From: Bradyrhizobium sp. Ai1a-2
Lineage (GTDB): Bacteria > Pseudomonadota > Alphaproteobacteria > Rhizobiales > Xanthobacteraceae
Direction of reading: 5' to 3'
Length of the DNA stretch: 64,000 bases
Assembly: GCF_000426245.1 (NCBI RefSeq)
Contig: NZ_AUEZ01000007.1
Coordinates: forward strand, 62,001-126,000
Shown: one piece after another, positions 42,475 through 51,634 of the stretch
How positions within the stretch are numbered: the stretch's first letter is position 1
Layout of the letters: each line of letters begins with the position of its first letter
The notes under the pieces: generated by a model
Told to the model about the DNA's origin: nothing
Seen by the model: the letters and a program-made list of their open reading frames with translations, nothing else
Databases searched by the model: none
Position numbers and translations under genes: made by a program

Positions 42475-43091
42475 ATATCAGGCTCGGCCGCGGCCTGATC
42501 GCCGCAGCGGTGCTGCTGGCCCAGGCCAGCCCGGCCGAGGCTCACATCGTCGCCGCGCGCCTCGGCGATTTCTATGCCGGTGCCTTGCATCCGTTGACGG
42601 ACCTCCAGGACGTCATCCTCTGGGGCGCAATGGGTGTGCTCGGGGGGACGCTTGGCGCGGCAAGGGGACGCTGGCTCGTGCTGGTGTTTCCGCTCGGACT
42701 GCTGGCTGGGCTGGCGCTCGGGCAGGATTTCGAGATCACCTTGACGGGGTCGACGGTCGATGCCGGCATGGTTCTCGTGCTGGGCCTGCTGCTGGCGACA
42801 GCCGTGCGGATACCCACGGTCGCGCTGTGCGCGCTTGCCTTCGCCTTGGCGGTGATCAGAGGAATGGCGAATGCGACCGATCTCGGACCTGAGACCGACC
42901 GACTGCTGTTCGCGGCAGGACTTGCCTGCAGTGGCTACGCCGTGATCACGCTCGTCATGGCCCTGGTGCTGGCGTTCCGTGGAGCAGATACGAGTGTGCC
43001 GACCAGTTGGCGAAAGATCACCCTGCAGGCGTTGGGTGGTTGGATTGCAGCGATCGGACTCATGATGGTGGGATATAGTCTCGCATCGTGA
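42471..43091 (+). CDS. Degenerate HupE/UreJ-like membrane protein
   Basis: A 206-residue membrane protein aligned along its length with the preceding gene: signal-like helix ending EAHIV, then YAGALHPLTDLQDVILWG. The metal motif HPLTGxDH has become HPLTDLQD, so the Asp-His pair (positions 46-47) is Gln-Asp while H40 stays. Six or seven hydrophobic segments are present. It overlaps the upstream gene by ATGA and ends the operon. It may be a non-transporting partner subunit. Confidence 0.8.
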   Translation: MNIRLGRGLIAAAVLLAQASPAEAHIVAARLGDFYAGALHPLTDLQDVILWGAMGVLGGTLGAARGRWLVLVFPLGLLAGLALGQDFEITLTGSTVDAGMVLVLGLLLATAVRIPTVALCALAFALAVIRGMANATDLGPETDRLLFAAGLACSGYAVITLVMALVLAFRGADTSVPTSWRKITLQALGGWIAAIGLMMVGYSLAS

Positions 43092-43196
43092 GCGACCCCC
43101 GGCTCAAGCAATCTCGCGGGATGGGCTCGAAGTGCATGAGCTTTGGCTGTTCGTTGTCCTTGTAGCGATCGACCTTCCCGGGGATCACTGAGCTAT

Positions 43197-43217
43197 TGCT
43201 CAACTCGTGAGCATATG
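43197..43217 (+). promoter_or_regulatory. SorC-type operator candidate before HAD-SorC genes
   Basis: TGCTCA (43197-43202) and TGAGCA (43208-43213) form an inverted repeat with five bases between. The right arm continues as TGAGCATATG (43208-43217), which is the exact reverse complement of CATATGCTCA at 44976-44985 before the transporter operon. It ends 13 bases before the HAD gene ATG. Confidence 0.55.
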
Positions 43218-43230
43218 ATCCTATTGTGGG

Positions 43231-43896
43231 ATGGAACCCAGTCACCCAAAGCCTGAGCTGGTGATCTTCGACTGCGATGGCGTCCTGGTGGACAGCGAGA
43301 TATTGAGCTGCCAGTGCCTGTCAGAGGTCCTTGGAGAGTTCGGCATCGCGCTCAGCACGGACGATGCGCTCGAACTATTTCTTGGCCGCAGCACTACGGC
43401 CATCTTGCAACACTACCAGGGCGACCGACGCCTCGTTCCCGAGAGCTTTCTGGTCGCGTTGAAGACGCGGGTGCTGCAACGCTTCAGGCATTCGCTGCAG
43501 CCTGTCCTCGGAGTGGGCTCACTGATCTCAAGCCTGCAAATGCCGTTTTGCGTTGCGTCGTCCAGCGATCTCGACCGGGTTTCGCTTTCGCTGGCATTGA
43601 CCGGTCTCGCACCGCATTTCGGCGACAGGGTGTACACGGCGCAGATGGTGGCGCGCGGCAAGCCGGCCCCCGACCTTTTTCTCTATGCGGCTGCGCAGAT
43701 GCGCGCTGCACCGCACCGCACGCTTGTCATCGAAGACAGCGTCAGCGGCGTGACCGCGGCAAGGGCCGCCGGCATGACCGTATGGGGCTTTGTCGGCGGC
43801 AGTCATTACCAGTCTGGTGATCGGCATAGCATGCTGCGCGATGCCGGCGCGGATCGTGTCTTTGACCGGATGGCGGACTTCTGGGACGAAAGATAG
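43231..43896 (+). CDS. HAD-superfamily phosphatase (beta-phosphoglucomutase-like)
   Basis: A 221-residue HAD hydrolase: motif I is FDCDGVLVDSE with D14 and D16, motif II serine in VASSSDLDRV, lysine in GKPAPDLFLYAA, and motif III VIEDSVSGVTAARAAG. Family members dephosphorylate sugar phosphates or isomerise them. It is nine bases before the SorC regulator and probably removes or recycles a phosphorylated intermediate of the polyol pathway. Confidence 0.9.
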   Translation: MEPSHPKPELVIFDCDGVLVDSEILSCQCLSEVLGEFGIALSTDDALELFLGRSTTAILQHYQGDRRLVPESFLVALKTRVLQRFRHSLQPVLGVGSLISSLQMPFCVASSSDLDRVSLSLALTGLAPHFGDRVYTAQMVARGKPAPDLFLYAAAQMRAAPHRTLVIEDSVSGVTAARAAGMTVWGFVGGSHYQSGDRHSMLRDAGADRVFDRMADFWDER

Positions 43897-43905
43897 CGGG
43901 CTCTC

Positions 43906-44859
43906 ATGGCAGCACCCGACAACGAGAAATCCCGTCTTGACGACGCCGCGCGCGCCGGCTGGCTCTATTTCATCGCCGGCCATACGCAGGATGAGATCGC
44001 CAAGATGCTGCAGGTCTCGCGCGCGTCCGCGCAGCGTCTGGTGTCGCTGTGCCTTGCAGAGCGTCTGATCACCTTCCGCCTCGAACACCCTATTGCCGCG
44101 TGCATGGAATTGGCGTCGAAGCTCAAGGATCGCTTCGATCTCGTTCACTGCGAAGTGGTGCCGTCGGACCCGGCGTCGCCGCATTCCACCGCCGGCATCG
44201 CGGAACGTTGCGCCAACCTGCTGGACTCGACCCTGCGCCCGGAAACGCCGGTCATTGTCGCGTTGGGCACCGGACGCGCGGTGCGGGCCGCGGTGGAGCG
44301 TGTCACGCCGATCGAGCGACCGAATCACCAGGTCGTCTCGCTGGTCGGAAACATCTCGGCGGACGGCTCGGCGAGTTTCTTCGATACGGTGGGGCGCCTT
44401 GCCGACCGCACCGGCGCCCGCCACTATCCGATGCCTCTACCGTTCCTGATGTCGTCGGAAGACGAGCGCAACCGCATGAACCGGATCGAACCAATCGCCA
44501 AGATCCAGGCGATTGCCGCGAGAGCCGACCTGCGTCTCATCGGCATCGGTCAGATGGACCAGAAGGCCCAGGTGCATGTCGACGGCTTCGTCAGCCGCGA
44601 GGAGCTGTTCGAGATGATGCGGCTCGGCGCCATCGGCGAGGTGACGGGCTGGGCCTATGACGCCAAGGGCCGGCTCATCAAGGGCGGCACGAACAAGCGG
44701 TTGACCAGTATTCCGCCGCAGGTGCCGGCGCGGACCACCACGATCGCCGCAGCGATCGGGCAGGCCAAGGTTCCGGCCATCGGCGCCGCGCTGATCGGGC
44801 GCCTCATCAACGGCCTCATCACGGACGAAGCAACGGCCCGGGCCATTCTCGATCGGTAG
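43906..44859 (+). CDS. SorC/DeoR-type sugar-binding transcriptional regulator
   Basis: A 317-residue regulator. The N-terminal HTH covers AGHTQDEIAKMLQVSRASAQRLV, and the C-terminal effector domain has the phosphosugar-isomerase-like fold with VALGTGRAVRAAVERV and LIGIGQMDQKAQVH. SorC proteins bind phosphorylated sugars or polyols. It sits between the HAD gene and the transporter operon. Matching operator-like motifs occur before both units, consistent with control of itself and of the transporter genes. Confidence 0.93.
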   Translation: MAAPDNEKSRLDDAARAGWLYFIAGHTQDEIAKMLQVSRASAQRLVSLCLAERLITFRLEHPIAACMELASKLKDRFDLVHCEVVPSDPASPHSTAGIAERCANLLDSTLRPETPVIVALGTGRAVRAAVERVTPIERPNHQVVSLVGNISADGSASFFDTVGRLADRTGARHYPMPLPFLMSSEDERNRMNRIEPIAKIQAIAARADLRLIGIGQMDQKAQVHVDGFVSREELFEMMRLGAIGEVTGWAYDAKGRLIKGGTNKRLTSIPPQVPARTTTIAAAIGQAKVPAIGAALIGRLINGLITDEATARAILDR

Positions 44860-44952
44860 CGCCGGCACGATCGTCGTGTCTTCCTGATTTTCTCTTCGGC
44901 GCTGCGGGCAGCCGGATGGCGTGTGTCAGCTTGACAAGCCTGACGGTTGGTG

Positions 44953-44986
44953 TGAACATACGCTCAACGCGTGGGCATATGCTCAA
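44953..44986 (+). promoter_or_regulatory. Tandem operator-like repeats before the polyol transporter operon
   Basis: TGAACATACGCTCA (44953-44966) and TGGGCATATGCTCA (44972-44985) are imperfect inverted repeats of the form TGAGCATATGCTCA, placed 19 bases apart, about two helical turns. They lie 23 bases or more before the GTG start at 45009 and overlap the expected promoter area. TGAGCATATG also occurs before the HAD-SorC unit. Confidence 0.58.
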
Positions 44987-45008
44987 ACGCGACGATGGGA
45001 GGTTTACC

Positions 45009-46322
45009 GTGAAAAACGTCCATGGCGCTCTTCTGGGCGCGGCTGCGCTTTTGCTTTCAACTCCCTCGCTCGCCCAGACCACCCTGACGATCGCCACCGT
45101 CAACAACGGCGACATGATCCGCATGCAGGGGTTGACGAGCGACTTCACCAGCAAAAATCCAGACATCACGGTCAAATGGGTGACGCTCGAGGAGAACGTG
45201 CTGCGCCAGCGCGTCACCACCGATATCGCGACCAAGGGCGGCCAATTCGACGTCCTGACCATCGGCACCTATGAGGTGCCGATCTGGGCCAAGAAGAACT
45301 GGCTGGTGCCGCTCGACAAGCTCGGCGCCGACTACGACGTCGCCGACATTTTGCCGAGGATCAAGGACGCGGTGTCCGTCTCCGGCAAGCTTTATGCGGC
45401 GCCGTTCTACGGCGAAAGCTCCATGACCATGTACCGTACCGACCTGTTTCAGAAGGCCGGGCTTACCATGCCGGAAAATCCGACCTGGGATTTCGTGATC
45501 AGTGCGGCCAAGAAGCTGACCGACAAGGAAGCCGGGGTCTACGGCATCTGCCTGCGCGGCAAGGCCGGCTGGGGCGAGAACATGGCGTTCCTCACCGCCA
45601 TGGCCAATTCCTACGGTGCACGCTGGTTCGACGAGAAGTGGGTGCCGCAGTTCGACAAGCCCGAATGGAAGAAGACGCTGGCGACCTATGTCGACCTGAT
45701 GAAGGAGGCGGGCCCTCCCGGCGCCAGCTCGAACGGCTTCAACGAGAATCTGGCGCTGTTCGACGCCGGCAAATGCGCGATGTGGATCGATGCAACGGTT
45801 GCGGCGTCGTTTGTGACCAATCCAAAGGACTCCAGGGTCGCCGACAAGGTCGGCTTCGCGCTCGCCCCGAACACCGGGCTCGGCAAGAACGCCAACTGGC
45901 TGTGGGCGTGGAATCTCGCAATTCCCGCCGGCTCCAAGAAGGTCGAGGCGGCCGAAAAATTTGTCGCCTGGGCGACCGGCAAGGACTACGCAAAACTGGT
46001 TGCGTCGAAGGAGGGCTGGGCCAACGTGCCGCCCGGTACGCGCTCGTCGCTGTACCAGAACCCCGACTATCTGAAAGTCGCGCCGTTCGCCAAATTGACG
46101 CTGGCGTCGATCGATGCCGCCGATCCGAACAAACCGACGGTGCAGCCGGTGCCTTACGTCGGCGTGCAGTATGCGGCGATCCCGGAATTCCAGGGCATCG
46201 GCACCTCGGTCGGGCAGCAGTTCTCCGCGGCGCTGTCGGGCTCGACCAGCGTGGACGCGGCGCTATCGGCGGCGCAGGCGTCGACGGAGCGGGAAATGAA
46301 ACGCGCCGGCTACATCAAATAG
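45009..46322 (+). CDS. Polyol/sugar ABC transporter substrate-binding protein (SmoE-like)
   Basis: A 437-residue periplasmic binding protein of the carbohydrate (CUT1) class. The GTG at 45009 has GGGAGG seven bases upstream and opens a normal Sec signal peptide ending SLAQ. TLTIATVNNGDMIRMQGL, the FYGESSMTMYRTDLF block and NWLWAWNLAIPAGSKK follow. In gene order with two permeases, a MalK-type ATPase and an SDR it resembles the SmoEFGK sorbitol/mannitol systems of alphaproteobacteria. The exact polyol is inferred. Confidence 0.92.
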   Translation: MKNVHGALLGAAALLLSTPSLAQTTLTIATVNNGDMIRMQGLTSDFTSKNPDITVKWVTLEENVLRQRVTTDIATKGGQFDVLTIGTYEVPIWAKKNWLVPLDKLGADYDVADILPRIKDAVSVSGKLYAAPFYGESSMTMYRTDLFQKAGLTMPENPTWDFVISAAKKLTDKEAGVYGICLRGKAGWGENMAFLTAMANSYGARWFDEKWVPQFDKPEWKKTLATYVDLMKEAGPPGASSNGFNENLALFDAGKCAMWIDATVAASFVTNPKDSRVADKVGFALAPNTGLGKNANWLWAWNLAIPAGSKKVEAAEKFVAWATGKDYAKLVASKEGWANVPPGTRSSLYQNPDYLKVAPFAKLTLASIDAADPNKPTVQPVPYVGVQYAAIPEFQGIGTSVGQQFSAALSGSTSVDAALSAAQASTEREMKRAGYIK

Positions 46323-47294
46323 GTGGCTCCCTTGGCTCATACTCCCGAGCTAAGCCCCTCGCAGCCATCCGGCGCCTTGCCCCGGATGGCTGCACCTGCC
46401 TTGCAGCCGACGGAAACGGGGACGGGGACCCGGCAGACGCAACTGCTCGCGCGGATGCTGCTGACGCCAGCCGTTGCGCTGTTGTTCATCTGGATGATCG
46501 TGCCGCTGGGGCTGACGATCTATTTCTCGCTGCTGCGTTATAATCTGCTCGACTCCGAATCCGCGCAGTTCGTCGGGTTGGAGAATTTTCATTATTTCCT
46601 GACCGATCCGGCTTTCCTCGCTTCGCTGCAGAACACACTGGTTCTGGTCGGGTCCGTGCTTGGACTGACCATCCTGCTTGGCATTCCGCTCGCGCTGTTG
46701 CTCGACCAGCCCGTCATTGGCCGCAACATCGTGCGGCTGATGGTGATCGCGCCGTTCTTCGTGATGCCGACGGTCAGCGCACTGATCTGGAAGAATCTCC
46801 TGATGCATCCGGTGTCGGGTCTGTTCGCCTGGATCGCGCAGCTATTCGGCGCGCCACCGATCGACTGGTTCAATGACGTGCCGATGCTGGCGATCATCCT
46901 GATCGTTGCCTGGCAATGGCTGCCGTTTGCGACGCTGATCCTTCTGACGGCGCTGCAATCCCTTGACGAGGAGCAGAAGGAGGCTGCCGAAATGGACGGC
47001 GCCGGCGCGCTGTCGACCTTCATCTACATCACGCTGCCGCATCTGGCGCGGCCGATCACGGTCGTGATCCTGATCGAGACGATATTTCTCCTGACCGTGT
47101 TCGCCGAGATTTTCGTCACCACCGGCGGCGGACCGGGATTGCAGACCACCAACATCGCCTTCCTGATCTATTCGCAGGCGCTGATCCAGTATGACGTCGG
47201 CGGTGCCTCCGCCGGCGGGTTGGTGGCGGTGGTAATCGCCAACATCGTGGCCTTCTTCCTGGTCAGGATCGTCGGCCGGAATTTGGAGGCCTGA
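46323..47294 (+). CDS. CUT1-type sugar/polyol ABC transporter permease (SmoF-like)
   Basis: A 323-residue permease with about six helices; the first is [20 protein letters not shown]. The EAA coupling loop is [18 protein letters not shown]. The GTG at 46323 directly follows the preceding stop and gives a polar 38-residue N-terminal extension; ATG 46386 is a possible alternative start. It pairs with the next permease. Confidence 0.92.
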   Translation: MAPLAHTPELSPSQPSGALPRMAAPALQPTETGTGTRQTQLLARMLLTPAVALLFIWMIVPLGLTIYFSLLRYNLLDSESAQFVGLENFHYFLTDPAFLASLQNTLVLVGSVLGLTILLGIPLALLLDQPVIGRNIVRLMVIAPFFVMPTVSALIWKNLLMHPVSGLFAWIAQLFGAPPIDWFNDVPMLAIILIVAWQWLPFATLILLTALQSLDEEQKEAAEMDGAGALSTFIYITLPHLARPITVVILIETIFLLTVFAEIFVTTGGGPGLQTTNIAFLIYSQALIQYDVGGASAGGLVAVVIANIVAFFLVRIVGRNLEA

Positions 47295-47297
47295 CGC

Positions 47298-48128
47298 ATG
47301 GCGCGGATGGCAACAAGCAGGCATGTGGCGGTCTCGACCTTTGCGGCGTGGCTGGTCGGCTTCCTGATCTTCTTTCCGATCCTCTGGATGGTGCTGGCGA
47401 GCTTCAAGACCGAGCTCGATGCCTTCGCCATACCGCCAAAATTCCTGTTCTTTCACTGGACCACGGAAAATTATGCCACCGTGCAGGAGCGCAGCGACTA
47501 TCTCCACCACGCGCTCAATTCCATCATCGTGGCCGGCGGCTCGACGCTGATCGCGCTGCTGATTGCGATTCCCGCCGCCTGGTCGATGGCGTTCTCGCCG
47601 ACGAAACGCACCAAGGACGTGCTGCTCTGGATGTTGTCGACCAAGATGATGCCGCCGGTCGGCGTGCTGGTGCCGATCTACCTGATCTACCGCGATTTCG
47701 GATTGCTCGACACCTTGACTGGTCTCGTCTTCATCCTCTGCCTCGGCAATCTGCCGATCGTGATCTGGATGCTGTTCACCTACTTCAAGGAAATCCCGAA
47801 GGACATCCTCGAGGCAGCGCGGATGGACGGCGCAACGATCAGCCGCGAGCTCGTCTATGTGTTGACGCCGATGGCCGTGCCGGGGCTCGCATCAACGCTG
47901 CTCTTGAACTTCATCCTGGCATGGAACGAGGCGTTCTGGACGTTGAACCTCTCGACGCTGCAGGCCGCGCCGCTGACCGTGTTCATCGCGTCCTATTCAA
48001 GTCCGGAAGGGCTGTTCTGGGCCAAGCTGTCGGCCGCTTCCACGCTCGCGATCGCGCCGATCCTGGTGATCGGCTGGTTCAGCCAGCGCCAGCTCGTCCG
48101 CGGCCTGACTTTTGGCGCGGTCAAGTAA
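47298..48128 (+). CDS. CUT1-type sugar/polyol ABC transporter permease (SmoG/MalG-like)
   Basis: A 276-residue permease with six helices. The EAA loop is [20 protein letters not shown], matching the MalG class, and [19 protein letters not shown] is a typical periplasm-near block. It starts three bases after the previous permease and is followed 17 bases later by the ATPase gene. Confidence 0.93.
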   Translation: MARMATSRHVAVSTFAAWLVGFLIFFPILWMVLASFKTELDAFAIPPKFLFFHWTTENYATVQERSDYLHHALNSIIVAGGSTLIALLIAIPAAWSMAFSPTKRTKDVLLWMLSTKMMPPVGVLVPIYLIYRDFGLLDTLTGLVFILCLGNLPIVIWMLFTYFKEIPKDILEAARMDGATISRELVYVLTPMAVPGLASTLLLNFILAWNEAFWTLNLSTLQAAPLTVFIASYSSPEGLFWAKLSAASTLAIAPILVIGWFSQRQLVRGLTFGAVK

Positions 48129-48145
48129 ACGGAAAGGCTGGAGCC

Positions 48146-49150
48146 ATGGGCCAGATCACGCTTCAGAATGTGCAGAAATCGTTCGGGCCCGTTGACATCA
48201 TCAAGGGCGCCGATCTCGATATTTCGGATGGTTCCTTCGTCGTGTTCGTCGGACCCTCCGGCTGCGGCAAGACCACGCTTCTGCGCCTGATCGCCGGGCT
48301 GGAGGATGTCAGCGGCGGCAATATCCTGATCGACGGCAAGAACGTCGTCGACGTTCCGCCCGCCAAGCGCGGCTTGTCGATGGTTTTCCAATCCTATGCG
48401 CTCTATCCGCATATGAGCGTGCGCGGCAACATCGCCTTCGGGCTGAAGATGGCCGGCCTGCCGAAAGCCGAGATCAACCGCAAGGTTGAGGCCGCGGCAG
48501 CTACGCTCAATCTGACGCCGTATCTCGACAGGAAGCCGCGCGAATTGTCGGGCGGCCAGCGCCAGCGCGTCGCGATCGGGCGCGCCATCGTCCGCGAGCC
48601 GAAGGCGTTTCTGTTCGACGAGCCGCTGTCAAATCTCGACGCCGCGCTGCGCGTGCAGATGCGCCTCGAAGTCACGCGGCTGCAGAAGCAGCTCGGTACC
48701 ACGGCCATCTATGTCACGCACGACCAGGTCGAGGCGATGACAATGGCGGACAAGATCGTGGTGCTGAATGGCGGCAAGATCGAGCAATACGGGACGCCGC
48801 TCGAACTCTACGAAAAGCCGGCCAATCTGTTCGTTGCCGGCTTCATCGGCTCGCCGAAAATGAATTTCATCTCCGGCGAAGTCGCGGGCCGCCATGGCGC
48901 GGCCACCATCGGTGTCCGCCCCGAGCACCTGAAAATCGCGCGCGATGGCGAGGGATGGCCGGGCAACATCATGGTTGCCGAGCATCTCGGCAGCGACACC
49001 TTTCTCTATGTCGACGCTGGCGCAATCGGGACACTGACCGCGCGCCACGTCGGCGAGCTCGATTTGAGCGCCGGCGACCGCGTCCTGCTGTCGCCGGATC
49101 CCGGCCGTCTGCATCGGTTCGATGAGAGCGGAAAATCGCTGCGGGCTTAA
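48146..49150 (+). CDS. MalK/UgpC-type sugar ABC transporter ATPase (SmoK-like)
   Basis: A 334-residue ATPase: Walker [10 protein letters not shown], signature [16 protein letters not shown], Walker [14 protein letters not shown] and switch TIYVTHDQ-like [14 protein letters not shown]. The C-terminal TOBE/MalK regulatory domain ([22 protein letters not shown]) is present though short. ATG 48146 has GGAG upstream. It energises the two permeases before it. Confidence 0.95.
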   Translation: MGQITLQNVQKSFGPVDIIKGADLDISDGSFVVFVGPSGCGKTTLLRLIAGLEDVSGGNILIDGKNVVDVPPAKRGLSMVFQSYALYPHMSVRGNIAFGLKMAGLPKAEINRKVEAAAATLNLTPYLDRKPRELSGGQRQRVAIGRAIVREPKAFLFDEPLSNLDAALRVQMRLEVTRLQKQLGTTAIYVTHDQVEAMTMADKIVVLNGGKIEQYGTPLELYEKPANLFVAGFIGSPKMNFISGEVAGRHGAATIGVRPEHLKIARDGEGWPGNIMVAEHLGSDTFLYVDAGAIGTLTARHVGELDLSAGDRVLLSPDPGRLHRFDESGKSLRA

Positions 49151-49163
49151 CAGGAAGACCAAG

Positions 49164-49937
49164 ATGTATCTGGAAAAATTCAAACTACCCGGCAAGACCG
49201 CAGTCGTGACCGGGGGCGGGCAGGGGATTGGTCTCGCCTGCGCCGAGGCGCTGGCCGAGGCCGGCGCGCGGGTCGTGATTGCCGATCGCGATGCGGCGGT
49301 CGCCGGCGAAGCCCGCGCCCATCTGAGCGGGAAGGGCTATCAGGCCGAAGTCGCGATCATGGACGTGACGGATTCACGGCGCGTCACCGAGGTTGCCGAC
49401 GAACTCGTCGCCCGCTACGGCCGGGTCGATGTCCTCGTCAACAATGCCGGCATCGCGCGCAGCGAAACTCCGGCCGAAACCGTGACCGACGAGCATTGGC
49501 TGAACGTCATTGACGTCAATCTCAACGGCACCTTCTGGTGCTGCCGCGCCTTCGGCAAGCACATGCTTCAGGCGCGGACAGGCAATATCGTCAATATCGG
49601 CTCGATGTCCGGCTTCATCGTCAATAAGCCGCAGGAGCAGTGCTACTACAACGCCTCCAAGGCTGCGGTGCACCATCTGACCAAATCGCTCGCAGCCGAA
49701 TGGGGTGCACGCGGCGTGCGCGTCAACGCGGTGGCGCCGACCTACATCGAGACGCCCCTGAACGCATTCGTGAAGAGCAACCCCCGCATGTACGACGCCT
49801 GGATCGGCGGCACTCCGATGGGACGAATGGGGCAGGTGGAGGAGATTGCCTCGGTGGTCCTGTTCCTGTCATCGGAAGCGGCCAGCCTCATGACCGGAAG
49901 CATCGTTCTTGTCGATGGTGGCTATACTTGCTGGTAA
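49164..49937 (+). CDS. SDR-family polyol dehydrogenase
   Basis: A 257-residue SDR. TGGGQGIG (about residues 17-24) binds the cofactor, and the Asp in VVIADRD after beta-2 indicates NAD. NNAGIARS, the catalytic serine in NIGSMSG and YYNASK complete the active site; MTGSIVLVDGGYTCW is the C-terminus. The place after a polyol transporter suggests oxidation of a sugar alcohol to a ketose, which the next kinase would phosphorylate. Related proteins include ribitol and sorbitol dehydrogenases. Confidence 0.92.
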   Translation: MYLEKFKLPGKTAVVTGGGQGIGLACAEALAEAGARVVIADRDAAVAGEARAHLSGKGYQAEVAIMDVTDSRRVTEVADELVARYGRVDVLVNNAGIARSETPAETVTDEHWLNVIDVNLNGTFWCCRAFGKHMLQARTGNIVNIGSMSGFIVNKPQEQCYYNASKAAVHHLTKSLAAEWGARGVRVNAVAPTYIETPLNAFVKSNPRMYDAWIGGTPMGRMGQVEEIASVVLFLSSEAASLMTGSIVLVDGGYTCW

Positions 49938-49965
49938 GCTTGCGTCAAAACTGACGGGAGCGAAC

Positions 49966-51615
49966 ATGCGGCAAGCCTTCATCGGCATCGACGTCGGAAC
50001 CACCAGCACGCGCGCGGGCATCTTCGACGAAAGCGGAGCCCTGCTCGCAACTGCAAAACACCCGATCGCGGTCTGGCACGAGGCAGGCGACATTGTCGAG
50101 CAGTCGTCGTCAGATATCTGGGCGGCCAGCGTCTCGGCCGTCCGCAGCGCGATGGCGGAAGCCGCGATATCGCCCGACCTCGTGAAAGGCATCGGATTCG
50201 ACGCGACCTGCTCGCTGGTCGCGCTCGATCGGCATGGCGAACCGCTGACGGTGAGTACATCCGGCGACAGGCAGCGCAATGTCATCGTCTGGATGGATCA
50301 TCGCGCCATCGAGGAAGCGCGGCTGATCAACGACACTCAGGATGAGGTCCTGCGCTACGTCGGCGGCTCCATCTCGCCGGAGATGGAGATGCCGAAGCTG
50401 CTCTGGCTCAAGCGGCATTTGCGCGACAGTTTTGATCGCGCGGGGCATTTCTTCGACCTTGCTGACTTCCTCTCGTGGCGCGCGACGGGGTCGCTCGCGC
50501 GCTCGACCTGCACGGTGACCTGCAAGTGGAACTACCTTGCGCATGAAGGGCGGTGGAGCGCTCCATATTTTCAGCGCGTGGGCTTGAATGAACTCGTTGA
50601 GGACGAATATCGCAGGATTGGGACCGAGATCGTCGCTCCGGGAACGTCGCTCGGGTTTGGCCTAACGGAACAGGCGGCGCGGGATTTCGGGCTGAGACCG
50701 GGGACGCCGGTCGGCGCCTCGCTGATCGATGCGCATGCCGGCGGGCTCGGCGCGATCGGCGGCCGGGACGCATCGGGCGCTGAAGTCGATGTCTGCAACC
50801 GTCTGGCCTACATCATGGGGACCTCCGCCTGCATCATGGCGACGACGCTCGATCCCTGTTTCGTACCCGGCGTGTGGGGACCGTATTACTCCGGCATGGT
50901 GCCCGGCTTCTGGCTCAACGAGGGCGGGCAATCGGCCGCAGGTGCCGCGATCGATTATTTGATCCGCTCACATCCGGCCCATGCCGAGGCAAGCGACGTC
51001 GCAAGGCGCGACGGCGTGGACATCATCCAGTTCCTCGAAACGCGGATCATGGCCCGTGCGGCTCAGGCGAGCAAGGCGGCGTTGCTGGCGCGCGACCTTC
51101 ATGTGCTGCCGGAATTCCTCGGCAACCGCTCACCCTATGCCGATCCCGATACGCGCGCCGTCATTGCCGGCCTCGATCTCGATACGGATATCTGCGCGAT
51201 GGAGCGTCTGTTCGTGGCGGGATTGTGCGGGCTCGCCTATGGCCTCGCCGATGTCATCGATGCCTTCAGGGCGCAGGGGGGCAACAGCAAGCTGATCGTC
51301 ATGGGCGGCGGCGCGGGAAGGAGCCCGCTGGTGCGGCAGATCATGGCCGATACGACCGGCCTCACGGTGGCGATGCCGCAAACGACGGAGCCGGTCCTGC
51401 TCGGCGCGGCCATGCTCGGCGCGGTTGCCGCCGGCGCCTATGCCTCACTCGGCGAGACCATGGCCGCGATGTCGGCGCTCGGTCGCCTGACCGAGCCGGC
51501 CGCGCCGGGCATGGAAGAATTCCACCGCCGCAAGCGGGAGGTCTACAGGTTGTTGCGCGAGCTTGATCGCGGAAGCCGTGAGGCGATGCGCGGGTTTGAG
51601 ATCGACCGCGGTTAA
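49966..51615 (+). CDS. FGGY-family pentulose (ribulokinase-like) kinase
   Basis: A 549-residue FGGY kinase: FIGIDVGTTSTRAGIFDESG at the N-terminus, VWMDHRAIEEA, NEGGQSAAGAAIDYLI and MGGGAGRSPLVRQIMAD for ATP binding in the C-terminal half. Length and motifs fit the D-ribulokinase/YDR109C-like branch better than glycerol kinase or xylulokinase. It is 28 bases after the SDR gene. ATG 49966 was chosen for its GGGAG upstream. It would phosphorylate the ketose made by the SDR. Confidence 0.92.
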   Translation: MRQAFIGIDVGTTSTRAGIFDESGALLATAKHPIAVWHEAGDIVEQSSSDIWAASVSAVRSAMAEAAISPDLVKGIGFDATCSLVALDRHGEPLTVSTSGDRQRNVIVWMDHRAIEEARLINDTQDEVLRYVGGSISPEMEMPKLLWLKRHLRDSFDRAGHFFDLADFLSWRATGSLARSTCTVTCKWNYLAHEGRWSAPYFQRVGLNELVEDEYRRIGTEIVAPGTSLGFGLTEQAARDFGLRPGTPVGASLIDAHAGGLGAIGGRDASGAEVDVCNRLAYIMGTSACIMATTLDPCFVPGVWGPYYSGMVPGFWLNEGGQSAAGAAIDYLIRSHPAHAEASDVARRDGVDIIQFLETRIMARAAQASKAALLARDLHVLPEFLGNRSPYADPDTRAVIAGLDLDTDICAMERLFVAGLCGLAYGLADVIDAFRAQGGNSKLIVMGGGAGRSPLVRQIMADTTGLTVAMPQTTEPVLLGAAMLGAVAAGAYASLGETMAAMSALGRLTEPAAPGMEEFHRRKREVYRLLRELDRGSREAMRGFEIDRG

Positions 51616-51634
51616 TCTGGAAAGGTCGCGAACG

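Noticed and set aside
40881..43091. Urease or hydrogenase accessory cluster
   Set aside because: No urease or hydrogenase structural gene is present in the window; HupE/UreJ similarity alone does not establish either.
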